Position numbers and translations under genes: made by a program. Shown one piece after another: positions 41,263 through 49,442 of a stretch of DNA of 64,000 bases. This DNA comes from Sphingomonas tagetis (GTDB taxonomy: Bacteria > Pseudomonadota > Alphaproteobacteria > Sphingomonadales > Sphingomonadaceae): the NCBI RefSeq assembly GCF_024211275.1, contig NZ_JAMLDX010000018.1, forward strand, positions 24,121 through 88,120. Direction: 5' to 3'. Positions within the stretch are counted from its first letter, which is position 1; each line of letters starts with the position of its first letter. The notes beneath the pieces are model-generated. The model saw only the letters and a list, made by a program, of their open reading frames with translations, ran no database searches and was not told the origin of the DNA.

Positions 41263-44232
41263 ATGAAGTTGAAGGCAGCGCTGTTCCTTTCCGCGTGCTC
41301 GTTCGTCCAGCCGGTGCTGGCGCAAGAGGCGCCGACCACGGCGGCGCCGGTGGCGGAGGAGAGCGGTGAAGCCATCCTCGTCACGGGATCGCGCATCAAG
41401 CAGAACCCGAACGACAGCGCATTGCCGCTGCAGGTGATCGGCGCGGCCGAGATCGAGCGCAACGGCATCAGCAGCCCCGAGCAGCTGATCATGTACCTCA
41501 GCACCAACGGCAGCGCGGCGGACAACCTCGCGTCGAACGGCGACGTCACCTCGGGCGCGCAGCGCGGTACCAACGGCTTGTCGGCGGCGAACCTGCGCGG
41601 GCAGGGCAGCGCGGCGACGCTGGTCCTGCTCAACAACCGCCGCGTCGCGGCGCACGGGCTTCAGGGCGGCGCGGTCGACGTCAACCAGATCCCGTTCGCG
41701 GCGATCGAGCGGGTCGAGGTGCTCAAGGACGGCGCGTCGGCGATCTATGGCACCGACGCGGTCGGCGGCGTGATCAACTTCATCACCAAGACCGATTATC
41801 AGGGCGTCGGCGCGCAGGGGTTCGTCGACATCCCCGAGCATGGCGGCGGCGAGATCTACCGGCTCTCGGCTATCGCCGGCTTTGGCGACCTGAACGAGCA
41901 GGGCTTCAACGTGATGGGCGCCGTCTCGTACAGCTGGAACAAGATCCTGCGCGGTCTGGATCGCGATTTCGTCAACACCAACCAGCCCAACAAGGGGCTG
42001 TCCGCCGACACGCGCGGCGCGCCGATCGCGACCGTATTCGGCCTCAATGGCGGTGCGTGGTTCCCGACCGGCACGCTGTTCGGGAATACGACCGGCGCGG
42101 GGCAGATCCTCTCCCCGCGCAACGGGCAGCGCGTCGAGGGCGCCAACATCCTCGACCTGCCGGGCGGCGCCGGATGCAGCACGGTCGAGGGCATGATGCC
42201 CTATGACGAGCAGATCTGGTCGAGCGCGACGCTCGATCGCAGCTATGGCTGCGCCTACGACACCGGCCGTGCCGCCGTGATCCAGCAGCCGATCGACACG
42301 CTGACCTATTATGGGCGGGCGATTGCGCGCATCGCCGAGGATCATCGCATCTCGCTCGAGATCACCGGATCGAAGGCGAGCTCGGCGAAGAGCTTTTCGG
42401 AAAATCAGATTTCGAGCAACGCGACCAACCTCGCGACACTCTATCCGCTGAACGCGCTGACCGCTTCGACCTATAACGACGTCTATGACCGGCTCGCGGC
42501 GGTGTTTCCCGGGGTCGGCGCGGTCGGGGATCGCATCGTCGATGCGGTGGGCAATTACGGCAAGCCGATCGCCTATCGCTGGCGCTGCATCGCCTGCGGG
42601 GTGCGCGAATACCAGACCGACACCGACACGATCCGCGTCGCGCTCAACCTCGAAGGGCCGCTGTTCGGGCGCTGGGATTACAATGCCGGCGCGTCCTATG
42701 CGAAGAGCGAGTCCGCGTCGGTGCTGGGCACCGGCTATCATTATCGCGGCACGCTGGGCGCCACCTCGGCGATCGACACCCGCGTGCCGATCGCGCCGGG
42801 CGCGACCGAGCCGGGCCTTGTCGGCGTGCTCAAGGCGGGGCTGCTCAACCCGTTCAGCCTGACTCAGACGGCGGCAGGCATGGCGGCGCTCGATGCGGTG
42901 TCGGCTTATGGCGCGACGCTCTATGGCGGCCGCTACGAGGTGAAGCAGCTCGATTATTCGATCTCGGGTCCGCTGTTCCCGCTATGGGGCCGCGACATCC
43001 AGCTGGCCGTGGGCATCGACTATCGCCGCGAGACCTATACGTTCAACGGCTCGACCGCGGGCGATGCGTCGTCGCCAGTGATCTACAACGCCGCGTTCGA
43101 CAACATCAACGCGCTCACGCCCAAGAATCGTGACGTGAAGGCGGCCTATGCCGAAATGCTGATCCCGCTGTTCAAGGGGTTCGAGCTGACGCTGGCCGGG
43201 CGCATCGACGACTATACCGGTTTCGGCACCACCAAGAATCCGAAGGTGTCGTTCAAATACCGGCCGGTCGACATGCTGATGTTCCGCGGCTCGTACAACA
43301 CCAGCTTCCGCGTGCCGTCGTTCAACCAGATCTTCAACGGCATCACCATCTCGCCCTATGCCGGCAACGACCTGGTCGATCCGGTGCTGTGCCCGAGCGG
43401 GATCGTCAGCACGACCAATCCGTCCTGCTTCCAGATTCCCGCCAACACGGTCAACTTCTTCACCGGCGGCAACATCGATCTGGGGCCGGAAACCGCCGAA
43501 CAGGCGAGCTTCGGCGTGGTGTTCGAGCCGGCGCCGCGGTTCAGCGCGTCGGTCGACTGGTGGATGATCAATGTCGAGAACACGATCCAGGATTTGAGCC
43601 TGCGCCAGCTGCTCGACAATGCGGCACTGTTCCCCGAGCGCTTCCTGCGCGTGAACAATGTGCTGGTGGCGTTCGACCGCCGCTGGATCAATGCCGGCGC
43701 GCGTGAGACGCAGGGCATCGAAGTCTCGCTGCGCGGCGGGGTCGATCTGGCGAACGGGGTGCTCTCGGCCGGGCTCGACGGAACCTATCTGCTCAAGAAG
43801 CGCGAGAAGCTGACCCCGACCGCGCCGTGGAGCGCGAGCCAGATCGGCATCTTCACCTTCACCGGCGATCTCGGCCTCCGCTGGAAGCACAATGCCTTCG
43901 TCAGCTTCGCGAACGACGATTTCGCGCTCAACGTCACGCAGATCTTCCGCAAGGGCTATCGCAACTTCCAGCTGCCGGGCATCGCCGCCGGGCTGGTGCG
44001 GCCGGACGTCGAGCGGTTCGTGAAGGATTACGTCACCTACAACTTCTCGGTCAGCTATCTGGGCCTTGGCCCGGCGTACAAGCTGACCCTGGGCGTGCGG
44101 AACGTGTTCGACACCGACCCGCCGTTCGCGGTCACCTATGACACCAACACCGGTGCGGGCAGCTCGTGGGAGCCGCGCGTCGGGGATCCGCGCGGACGCT
44201 CGTTCACGGTTTCGGCGGAAGTGAAGTTCTGA
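41263..44232 (+). CDS. TonB-dependent outer-membrane receptor
   Basis: A 989-residue beta-barrel receptor with a signal peptide (ending VLAQE near 21). The plug domain includes ILVTGSRIKQNPND, GLSAANLRGQGSAATLVLLNNRRVA and IERVEVLKDGASAIYGTDAVGGVINFITK. The barrel ends in SFTVSAEVKF with a terminal Phe needed for BAM insertion. It follows the sphingomonad type with large extracellular loops. The substrate is not evident: no Fur-like box or transport genes are adjacent. AGGGGGC precedes the ATG. A GC-rich imperfect hairpin (about 44232-44270) follows the stop. Confidence 0.92.
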   Translation: MKLKAALFLSACSFVQPVLAQEAPTTAAPVAEESGEAILVTGSRIKQNPNDSALPLQVIGAAEIERNGISSPEQLIMYLSTNGSAADNLASNGDVTSGAQRGTNGLSAANLRGQGSAATLVLLNNRRVAAHGLQGGAVDVNQIPFAAIERVEVLKDGASAIYGTDAVGGVINFITKTDYQGVGAQGFVDIPEHGGGEIYRLSAIAGFGDLNEQGFNVMGAVSYSWNKILRGLDRDFVNTNQPNKGLSADTRGAPIATVFGLNGGAWFPTGTLFGNTTGAGQILSPRNGQRVEGANILDLPGGAGCSTVEGMMPYDEQIWSSATLDRSYGCAYDTGRAAVIQQPIDTLTYYGRAIARIAEDHRISLEITGSKASSAKSFSENQISSNATNLATLYPLNALTASTYNDVYDRLAAVFPGVGAVGDRIVDAVGNYGKPIAYRWRCIACGVREYQTDTDTIRVALNLEGPLFGRWDYNAGASYAKSESASVLGTGYHYRGTLGATSAIDTRVPIAPGATEPGLVGVLKAGLLNPFSLTQTAAGMAALDAVSAYGATLYGGRYEVKQLDYSISGPLFPLWGRDIQLAVGIDYRRETYTFNGSTAGDASSPVIYNAAFDNINALTPKNRDVKAAYAEMLIPLFKGFELTLAGRIDDYTGFGTTKNPKVSFKYRPVDMLMFRGSYNTSFRVPSFNQIFNGITISPYAGNDLVDPVLCPSGIVSTTNPSCFQIPANTVNFFTGGNIDLGPETAEQASFGVVFEPAPRFSASVDWWMINVENTIQDLSLRQLLDNAALFPERFLRVNNVLVAFDRRWINAGARETQGIEVSLRGGVDLANGVLSAGLDGTYLLKKREKLTPTAPWSASQIGIFTFTGDLGLRWKHNAFVSFANDDFALNVTQIFRKGYRNFQLPGIAAGLVRPDVERFVKDYVTYNFSVSYLGLGPAYKLTLGVRNVFDTDPPFAVTYDTNTGAGSSWEPRVGDPRGRSFTVSAEVKF

Positions 44233-44279
44233 CCGGCCCGGCGGGGCATTGCCCCCGCCCGGGGTTGCGTGATTGCAAC

Positions 44280-44342
44280 AAAGCCCGCACGTCGGCCGTT
44301 CATCCCCTTGTAACAAGAGGAGAGTGGCCGCGTGCGGGCTTT
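44280..44342 (+). promoter_or_regulatory. Long stem sequestering the start codon of the L,D-transpeptidase gene
   Basis: AAAGCCCGCACG (44280-44291) pairs perfectly with CGTGCGGGCTTT (44331-44342), extended by CGGCC/GGCCG across one bulged T. The GTG start (44332-44334) is inside the 3' arm and the AGGAG ribosome site is in the loop, partly in a smaller CTTG/CAAG hairpin. It may limit translation, or end the upstream receptor transcript. Confidence 0.55.
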
Positions 44343-45354
44343 GATATTTGCGGCGATGGGTGTGACGGCGCTGGGGTTCGGTTTGCCGGCGGCGGGGCAG
44401 GGTGCGCCCCAATCCAAGCCTGCGGCGGCGAAGCCTGCGCTCGACCGCGACGTGTTGCACGTTCAGGTGATCCTCGACCATCTCGGCTTTTCGCCCGGCA
44501 TTCTCGACGGGCGCGAGGGGCAGTCGCTGACCGCGGCGCTGCGCGGCTATCAGATCTCGCGGCAGTTGCCGGTGACCGGCAAGATCGACCAGCGCACGCT
44601 GGAATCGCTGCACGAGCATCGCGCGGTTCGCCCGACGCGGATCGTGCGGTTGACGCCCGAGATGCTCGCCGGGCCGTTCATCCGGCCCTGGCCGAAGGAA
44701 CCGCAGGCGCAGGCGAAGCTCAAGACGATGGGCTATCGCTCGGCGATCGAAAAGCTGGCGGAGATGTTCCACACGACGCCGCAAGTGCTGATCGAGCTGA
44801 ATAGCCCGGAAACGCGGCTGGCCGTCGGGGTGCCGGTACAGTTTCCCGGGGTGAACCCGGCGGCGGGCGGCTATCCCGCTGACATCAAACCCGAATGGCG
44901 CAAAACACTGGCGGACCTCAATGTCGGCGGCGCGCAGCCCAAGGCGGCGCGCATCGTGGTCGACAAGTCCGACAAGGTGCTGCGCGTGTTCGGCAAGGAC
45001 GGCAAGCTCGCCGCGCAATTCAGCGTCACCACCGGCAGCACCAAGGATCCGCTGCCGATCGGCAGCTGGAAGATCAACGGCGTCTCCCCCAATCCCGACT
45101 TCCACTATAACCCCAAGCTGTTCTGGGACGTTTCGGACAAGAAGCCCGATGCGCTGCTGCCGCCCGGTCCCAACAGCCCGGTCGGCGTGGTGTGGATCGA
45201 CCTCAACAAGGAGCATTACGGCATCCATGGCACGCCGGAGCCGCAGACGATCGGGCGGACCGAAAGTCATGGCTGCATCCGCCTGACCAATTGGGACGCG
45301 GCGCGGCTGGCGCTGATGGTCGATGCGGGGACGACGGCGGTGTTCCAGGAATGA
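44332..45354 (+). CDS. Periplasmic L,D-transpeptidase with peptidoglycan-binding domain
   Basis: A 340-residue YkuD-type enzyme that makes 3-3 cross-links or anchors proteins in peptidoglycan. Signal peptide (RALIFAAMGVTALGFGLPAAG), peptidoglycan-binding repeat (VQVILDHLGFSPGILDGREG) near 45-95, then the catalytic domain with YGIHGT and SHGCIRLTNWDA, where C315 is the nucleophile. GTG 44332 is chosen because it restores the basic signal-peptide start; ATG 44356 would lack it. It overlaps the M23 gene (ATGA), so the two probably act together on the wall. Confidence 0.9.
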   Translation: MRALIFAAMGVTALGFGLPAAGQGAPQSKPAAAKPALDRDVLHVQVILDHLGFSPGILDGREGQSLTAALRGYQISRQLPVTGKIDQRTLESLHEHRAVRPTRIVRLTPEMLAGPFIRPWPKEPQAQAKLKTMGYRSAIEKLAEMFHTTPQVLIELNSPETRLAVGVPVQFPGVNPAAGGYPADIKPEWRKTLADLNVGGAQPKAARIVVDKSDKVLRVFGKDGKLAAQFSVTTGSTKDPLPIGSWKINGVSPNPDFHYNPKLFWDVSDKKPDALLPPGPNSPVGVVWIDLNKEHYGIHGTPEPQTIGRTESHGCIRLTNWDAARLALMVDAGTTAVFQE

Positions 45355-45938
45355 GCGTGCTGCGGGTGGTCGGATGGACGCTGCTCGCCGGTGTTGCGGG
45401 GATCGTCATCTTTCTTGCCGCGACGATCCGCGTGGTCGAGCCGCAACCCGAGGCGCCTGATGCCCCCGCGCCGCCGCAACGCGCCGCTTTCTCGCGGTTC
45501 CTGGTGCCGGTCGAGGGGGTCGAGTATCGGTCCCTTCGCAGCAACTGGGGCGAGGTGCGCGGCGGCGGCACGCGCGCGCATCAGGCGCTCGACATCATGG
45601 CCCCCGCCGGGGCACCGGTGGTCGCCGCCACCGACGGCATTGTCGAGAAGCTCTATTTCTCGAAGGGCGGGGGCGGGATCGCGCTCTATCAGCGCGCCGC
45701 GTCCGGCGATCTGATGCTCTATTATGCGCATCTGCGCGCCTATGCCGTGGGCATGGCCGAGGGGCGGCGGGTGCGCGCGGGCGAGACGATCGGCTATGTC
45801 GGCGACACTGGCAATGCGGGCGCGGGCAATTATCACCTGCATTTCGCGGTCGCGCGGATGACTCCGGGCGAGCGCTGGTGGCAGGGGACGCCGATCGATC
45901 CCTATCCGCTGCTTGCGGGCGCGCGGAAGGGCGGCTAA
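45351..45938 (+). CDS. M23 family metallopeptidase (LytM domain)
   Basis: A 195-residue protein with an N-terminal membrane anchor (VVGWTLLAGVAGIVIFLAATI). The LytM domain has zinc ligands in RAHQALDIMAP (His, Asp) and GNYHLHFAV (HxH). It is a predicted peptidoglycan endopeptidase or an activator. Coupled to the L,D-transpeptidase gene by ATGA overlap. Confidence 0.9.
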   Translation: MSVLRVVGWTLLAGVAGIVIFLAATIRVVEPQPEAPDAPAPPQRAAFSRFLVPVEGVEYRSLRSNWGEVRGGGTRAHQALDIMAPAGAPVVAATDGIVEKLYFSKGGGGIALYQRAASGDLMLYYAHLRAYAVGMAEGRRVRAGETIGYVGDTGNAGAGNYHLHFAVARMTPGERWWQGTPIDPYPLLAGARKGG

Positions 45939-45955
45939 TGCGCGCGCTTGTTTTG

Positions 45956-45990
45956 CCGTCGAAGGGGACTTCGACGGTTGGTGTTCTTTC
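45956..45990 (+). terminator. Probable terminator after the M23 gene
   Basis: A perfect 9-bp stem CCGTCGAAG / CTTCGACGG with loop GGGA (45956-45977) is followed by TTGGTGTTCTTTC. The T-tract is interrupted, so efficiency may be partial. It is 18 bp past the stop and 35 bp before efp. Confidence 0.55.
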
Positions 45991-46011
45991 TCAGCACTGT
46001 AGGCGATCCCC

Positions 46012-46575
46012 ATGAAGATCAGCGGCGTGGACATCCGTCCCGGCAACATCATCGAATATGAAAACGGCATCTGGCGCGCGGTGAAGATCCAGCACACCCA
46101 GCCGGGCAAGGGCGGCGCCTATATGCAGGTCGAGTTGAAGAACCTGCGCGACGGCCGCAAGAACAATGTCCGCTTCCGTTCGGCCGAGACGGTCGAGCGC
46201 GTGCGGCTGGACACCAAGGATTTCCAGTTCCTGTATCCCGAGGGCGACACGCTCGTCTTCATGGACAAGGACACCTATGAGCAGACGACGCTGCCGCGCG
46301 ACCTGCTGGGCGATGCCGCCGCGTTCCTCCAGGACGGCATGGACGTGGTGATGGAGCTGTACGACGAGGAAGCGATCAGCGTGCAGCTGCCCGACACGAT
46401 CGAGGCGACGATCGTCGAGGCCGACGCGGTGGTGAAGGGGCAGACCGCCTCGTCGAGCTACAAGCCCGCGATCCTCGACAATGGTGTGCGCATCATGGTC
46501 CCGCCGCACATCGCCAGCGGTACGCGCATCGTGGTCGATGTGTATGAGCAGACTTACGTGCGTAGGGCTGATTGA
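46012..46575 (+). CDS. efp: Translation elongation factor P
   Basis: A 187-residue EF-P that relieves ribosome stalling at polyproline. The modified lysine position is K33 in TQPGKGGAYMQV. Three OB-like domains are present, with the domain III signature near PPHIASGTRIVVD. Length is normal. No modification genes (epmA/epmB/earP) are adjacent. The downstream gap 46576-46715 is filled by a repeat. Confidence 0.96.
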   Translation: MKISGVDIRPGNIIEYENGIWRAVKIQHTQPGKGGAYMQVELKNLRDGRKNNVRFRSAETVERVRLDTKDFQFLYPEGDTLVFMDKDTYEQTTLPRDLLGDAAAFLQDGMDVVMELYDEEAISVQLPDTIEATIVEADAVVKGQTASSSYKPAILDNGVRIMVPPHIASGTRIVVDVYEQTYVRRAD

Positions 46576-46583
46576 TTTGTCTT

Positions 46584-46705
46584 AGCCCCTCCCCTTCAGG
46601 GGAGGGGTTGGGGTGGGGCCGTGCCCCGCTCCAAAGCGCCAGCGAGGGCATCGAGCCCTCGCCGTAGCTACCCCACCCCTAGCCCCTCCCTTGCAGGGAG
46701 GGGGA
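46584..46705. repeat. Palindromic repeat family C, cloverleaf-like
   Basis: Three hairpins sit inside one closing stem. The left hairpin is CCCCTCC-CCTTCA-GGGGAGG-type, the central one GCGAGGG-CATCGAG-CCCTCGC (perfect 7 bp), and the right one CCCTCCC-TTGCA-GGGAGGG. The outer arms GGGGTGGGG-like and CCCCACCCC-like close it. Its 3' end (GGGGGAG) may serve as the ribosome site of the next gene. Confidence 0.8.
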
Positions 46706-46715
46706 GAAAGTTGAA

Positions 46716-47531
46716 ATGGTTTCCCACTCCGGCCTCATCACCGTCATGGAGCGTGCCGCGCGCAAGGCGGGGCCGCGGCTGCGGCGTGACTTCAACGAGG
46801 TCTCGCACCTCCAGGTCAGCCGCAAGGGGCCGGCCGATTTCGTGTCGATGGCCGACAAGCGCGCCGAGGACACGCTGATCGAGGAGCTGCAAAAGGCACG
46901 GCCCGACTGGGGCTTCCTGGTCGAGGAACGCGGCCAGATCGCCGGCGATCCGAACAAGCCGCGCTGGATCATCGATCCGCTCGACGGCACCAGCAACTTC
47001 CTGCACGGCATCCCGCATTTCAGCATGTCGATCGCGGTCGAGGACCCGTTCGGCAGCCAGGGCAAGCCCGAGATCACGCACGGCTATATCTACCAGCCGA
47101 TCACCGATGAGAGCTTCTGGGCCGAAAAGGGCCGCGGCGCGTGGCTGCAGGACCAGCGGCTGCGCGTGTCGGCGCGCAAGGACCTGCCTGACGCGCTGAT
47201 CGCCACGGGCATCCCGTTCCTGGGCCATGGCAATTTCAGCGAGTGGAGCCGCATCTTCGGCGCCATCGCGCCCGAAGTCGCCGGCATCCGCCGCTTCGGC
47301 TCCGCCGCGCTCGACCTCGCATGGGTCGCGGCTGGGCGTTACGATGGCTTCTGGGAGAGCGGGTTGCAGCCGTGGGACATCGCGGCCGGCATCCTGATCG
47401 TCAAGGAAGCGGGCGGCTTCGTCACCGATTTCCGCGGGCAGGAGGTCAATCTGGCCAAGGGACAGGTGCTCGCCGCCAATGACGCGTTGCAGTCCAAGCT
47501 GCACAAGCTGCTGGCGAACGCGCTGCGGTGA
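46716..47531 (+). CDS. Inositol monophosphatase family protein (SuhB-like)
   Basis: A 271-residue Mg-dependent phosphatase. Metal sites are in FLVEERG, WIIDPLDGTSNFLHG and WDIAAGILIVKEAGG. SuhB-type enzymes act on inositol-1-phosphate or related sugars and can bind RNA polymerase. The start ATG 46716 lies nine bases after GGGGGAG, which belongs to repeat C. It overlaps the propeller gene (GTGA). Confidence 0.9.
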   Translation: MVSHSGLITVMERAARKAGPRLRRDFNEVSHLQVSRKGPADFVSMADKRAEDTLIEELQKARPDWGFLVEERGQIAGDPNKPRWIIDPLDGTSNFLHGIPHFSMSIAVEDPFGSQGKPEITHGYIYQPITDESFWAEKGRGAWLQDQRLRVSARKDLPDALIATGIPFLGHGNFSEWSRIFGAIAPEVAGIRRFGSAALDLAWVAAGRYDGFWESGLQPWDIAAGILIVKEAGGFVTDFRGQEVNLAKGQVLAANDALQSKLHKLLANALR

Positions 47532-48415
47532 TCCGCGCGGGGGCATGGCTGCTCGTGCTGACGGCGCCGGCGGATACGCCCGAGACGGTGTTTTCAGCGC
47601 CCGAAGAGCACCGGCTGGTCGAGGGTATCGCCACCGACGGTGATTTCATCTGGCTGTCGAGCGTGCTCGATCGCGTGATCATGGCCAACACCACCGGCAT
47701 GACCGGCCGCTTCGTCATGCCGCGTGGCACGCTGCACCCGATGGGGCTGGCATGGGACGCGAAGCGGGGCTGGCTGTGGGTGGCGACCGACTGTCCCGAC
47801 CTTCCCGGCGTGGCCAGGTGCGACAGCGGCGCGCTGGTCGCGCTCGACCGCAAGGGGCGGTTGAAGGCGAAGGTCTCGCCCGGCAGCGGCTTCCATCCCG
47901 GCGACGTTTCGGCGGAGCGCGGTCGGGTGTTCGTCTCCGATGCGCAGAACGGCGCGGTCTATCGGCTGAACGGGCGGAAGCTCGACGCGCTGATCGCGCC
48001 GGGCGTGGGGCGGTCAGCGCAGGGCACCGCGCTGACGCCGGACGGCAAGTCGCTGGTGGTCGCCGATTATGGCCGCGGCGTCGCCGTTGTCGACCTCGCG
48101 ACCAAGGCGCGCACGCTGCTGCCCATGGCCGATGGCAAGCCGTTGCGCGGCATCGACGGACTCGTCCGCGCGGGCGACGATTATTACACCGTTTATAACG
48201 GCAGCAGCCCGGCCTCGCTGATCCGCTTTCGCGTCGATCGTGCGGCGATCGACGCCAGCGTCGTCCATCGCGGCACGCCATTGAACGACCCAACGCAGAT
48301 CGCCTTCGACGGCAAGCGATTGCTGGTCGTCGCCGACGCCGGATGGCCGTCTGCGAGCAAGCCAGGCGCGCCGCCGCGCGGGTCGGGGACAGTGGTGGCG
48401 TTCCCGTTGAAATAG
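47528..48415 (+). CDS. Beta-propeller protein of unknown function
   Basis: A 295-residue protein whose repeats resemble NHL/SMP-30 propellers: GIATDGDFIWLSSVLDRV, GLAWDAKRGWLWVATD, GDVSAERGRVFVSDAQNGAVYRLNG, GTALTPDGKSLVVADYGRGV and IAFDGKRLLVVADAG. The N-terminus (MIRAGAWLLVLTAPAD) may be a signal peptide. No catalytic site is recognised. It starts at GTG 47528, overlapping the phosphatase stop. Confidence 0.75.
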   Translation: MIRAGAWLLVLTAPADTPETVFSAPEEHRLVEGIATDGDFIWLSSVLDRVIMANTTGMTGRFVMPRGTLHPMGLAWDAKRGWLWVATDCPDLPGVARCDSGALVALDRKGRLKAKVSPGSGFHPGDVSAERGRVFVSDAQNGAVYRLNGRKLDALIAPGVGRSAQGTALTPDGKSLVVADYGRGVAVVDLATKARTLLPMADGKPLRGIDGLVRAGDDYYTVYNGSSPASLIRFRVDRAAIDASVVHRGTPLNDPTQIAFDGKRLLVVADAGWPSASKPGAPPRGSGTVVAFPLK

Positions 48416-48423
48416 CGGCCTAG

Positions 48424-48440
48424 TTGCGAGTGATTCTCAA
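48424..48440 (+). promoter_or_regulatory. Fur-like palindrome upstream of the nuo operon
   Basis: TTGCGAGTGATTCTCAA is an imperfect 17-bp palindrome resembling alphaproteobacterial Fur/iron boxes. It is 74 bp before nuoA. A 6-bp hairpin CAAGGG-TTTCCG-CCCTTG (48438-48455) overlaps its edge. No clear -10/-35 was identified nearby. Confidence 0.4.
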
Positions 48441-48513
48441 GGGTTTCCGCCCTTGTCCACGCACCCCTGTCGGCCTAAAGCGGCGCCAAGATTCCGCAAC
48501 CGCGAGAGCCGTT

Positions 48514-48888
48514 TTGGTCGACCTGTCAGAATATCTGCCGATCCTGCTGTTCCTTGGGGTCGCACTGGTGCTGTCGAGCGCCTTTGTGTTCCTGCCGATG
48601 ATCGCGGCGCGCTTTACCGGGGCGCATCAGCCGACGCCGGAAAAGCTCACCGAATATGAGTGCGGTTTCCCCGCGTTCGAGGATTCGCGCAGCCAGTTCG
48701 ACGTGCGCTTCTACCTCGTCGCGATCCTCTTCATCATCTTCGACCTCGAAGCGGCGTTCCTCTATCCCTGGGCGGTCACGGTGTTCGACCTGGGCTGGGC
48801 GGCGTGGATCTCGATGATGATCTTCATCGGCGAACTCGCGCTGGGCCTGGCCTATGCGTGGAAGGTCGGCGCGCTGGATTGGGAATGA
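48514..48888 (+). CDS. nuoA: NADH-quinone oxidoreductase subunit A
   Basis: A 124-residue membrane subunit with three helices. The conserved loop is EKLTEYECGFPAFEDSRSQFDVRFYLVAILFIIFDLEAAFLYPW. I chose TTG 48514 because family members start just before VDLSEYLPILLFL and GAGAG lies upstream; longer starts give a non-homologous Arg-rich lead. First gene of the nuo operon; overlaps nuoB as ATGA. Confidence 0.93.
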   Translation: MVDLSEYLPILLFLGVALVLSSAFVFLPMIAARFTGAHQPTPEKLTEYECGFPAFEDSRSQFDVRFYLVAILFIIFDLEAAFLYPWAVTVFDLGWAAWISMMIFIGELALGLAYAWKVGALDWE

Positions 48889-49442
48889 TAGACGTGAACC
48901 AGACTTCTCCGATCCTGAACGCCCAAGGCCAGCCGATGGTGGCGCCCGACCAGACGTTCTTCAACGACCTCAATGGCGAGCTCAACGACAAGGGCTTCCT
49001 CGTCACCTCGACCGAGGATCTGTTCCAGTGGGCGCGAACGGGCTCGCTGTGGTGGATGACCTTCGGCCTTGCCTGCTGCGCGGTCGAGATGATCCATGTG
49101 AACATGCCGCGTTACGATATGGAGCGCTTCGGCGCCGCGCCGCGCGCCTCGCCGCGCCAGTCGGACGTGATGATCGTCGCGGGGACGTTGTGCAACAAGA
49201 TGGCCCCGGCGTTGCGGCGGGTGTACGACCAGATGTCGGAGCCGAAATACGTCATCTCGATGGGCTCGTGCGCCAATGGCGGCGGCTATTATCACTATAG
49301 CTACAGCGTGGTTCGCGGGTGCGACCGGATCGTGCCGGTGGACATCTATGTCCCCGGCTGCCCGCCGACTGCCGAGGCGTTGCTCTATGGCGTGATGCAG
49401 TTGCAGCGGAAGATCCGCCGGATCGGCACGGTGACGCGGTGA
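48885..49442 (+). CDS. nuoB: NADH-quinone oxidoreductase subunit B
   Basis: A 185-residue subunit carrying the terminal 4Fe-4S cluster N2 that passes electrons to quinone. Cluster cysteines are in FGLACCAVEM, SMGSCANGGG and YVPGCPPTAE. The start MIDVNQTS overlaps the nuoA stop. Overlaps nuoC as GTGA. Confidence 0.96.
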   Translation: MIDVNQTSPILNAQGQPMVAPDQTFFNDLNGELNDKGFLVTSTEDLFQWARTGSLWWMTFGLACCAVEMIHVNMPRYDMERFGAAPRASPRQSDVMIVAGTLCNKMAPALRRVYDQMSEPKYVISMGSCANGGGYYHYSYSVVRGCDRIVPVDIYVPGCPPTAEALLYGVMQLQRKIRRIGTVTR

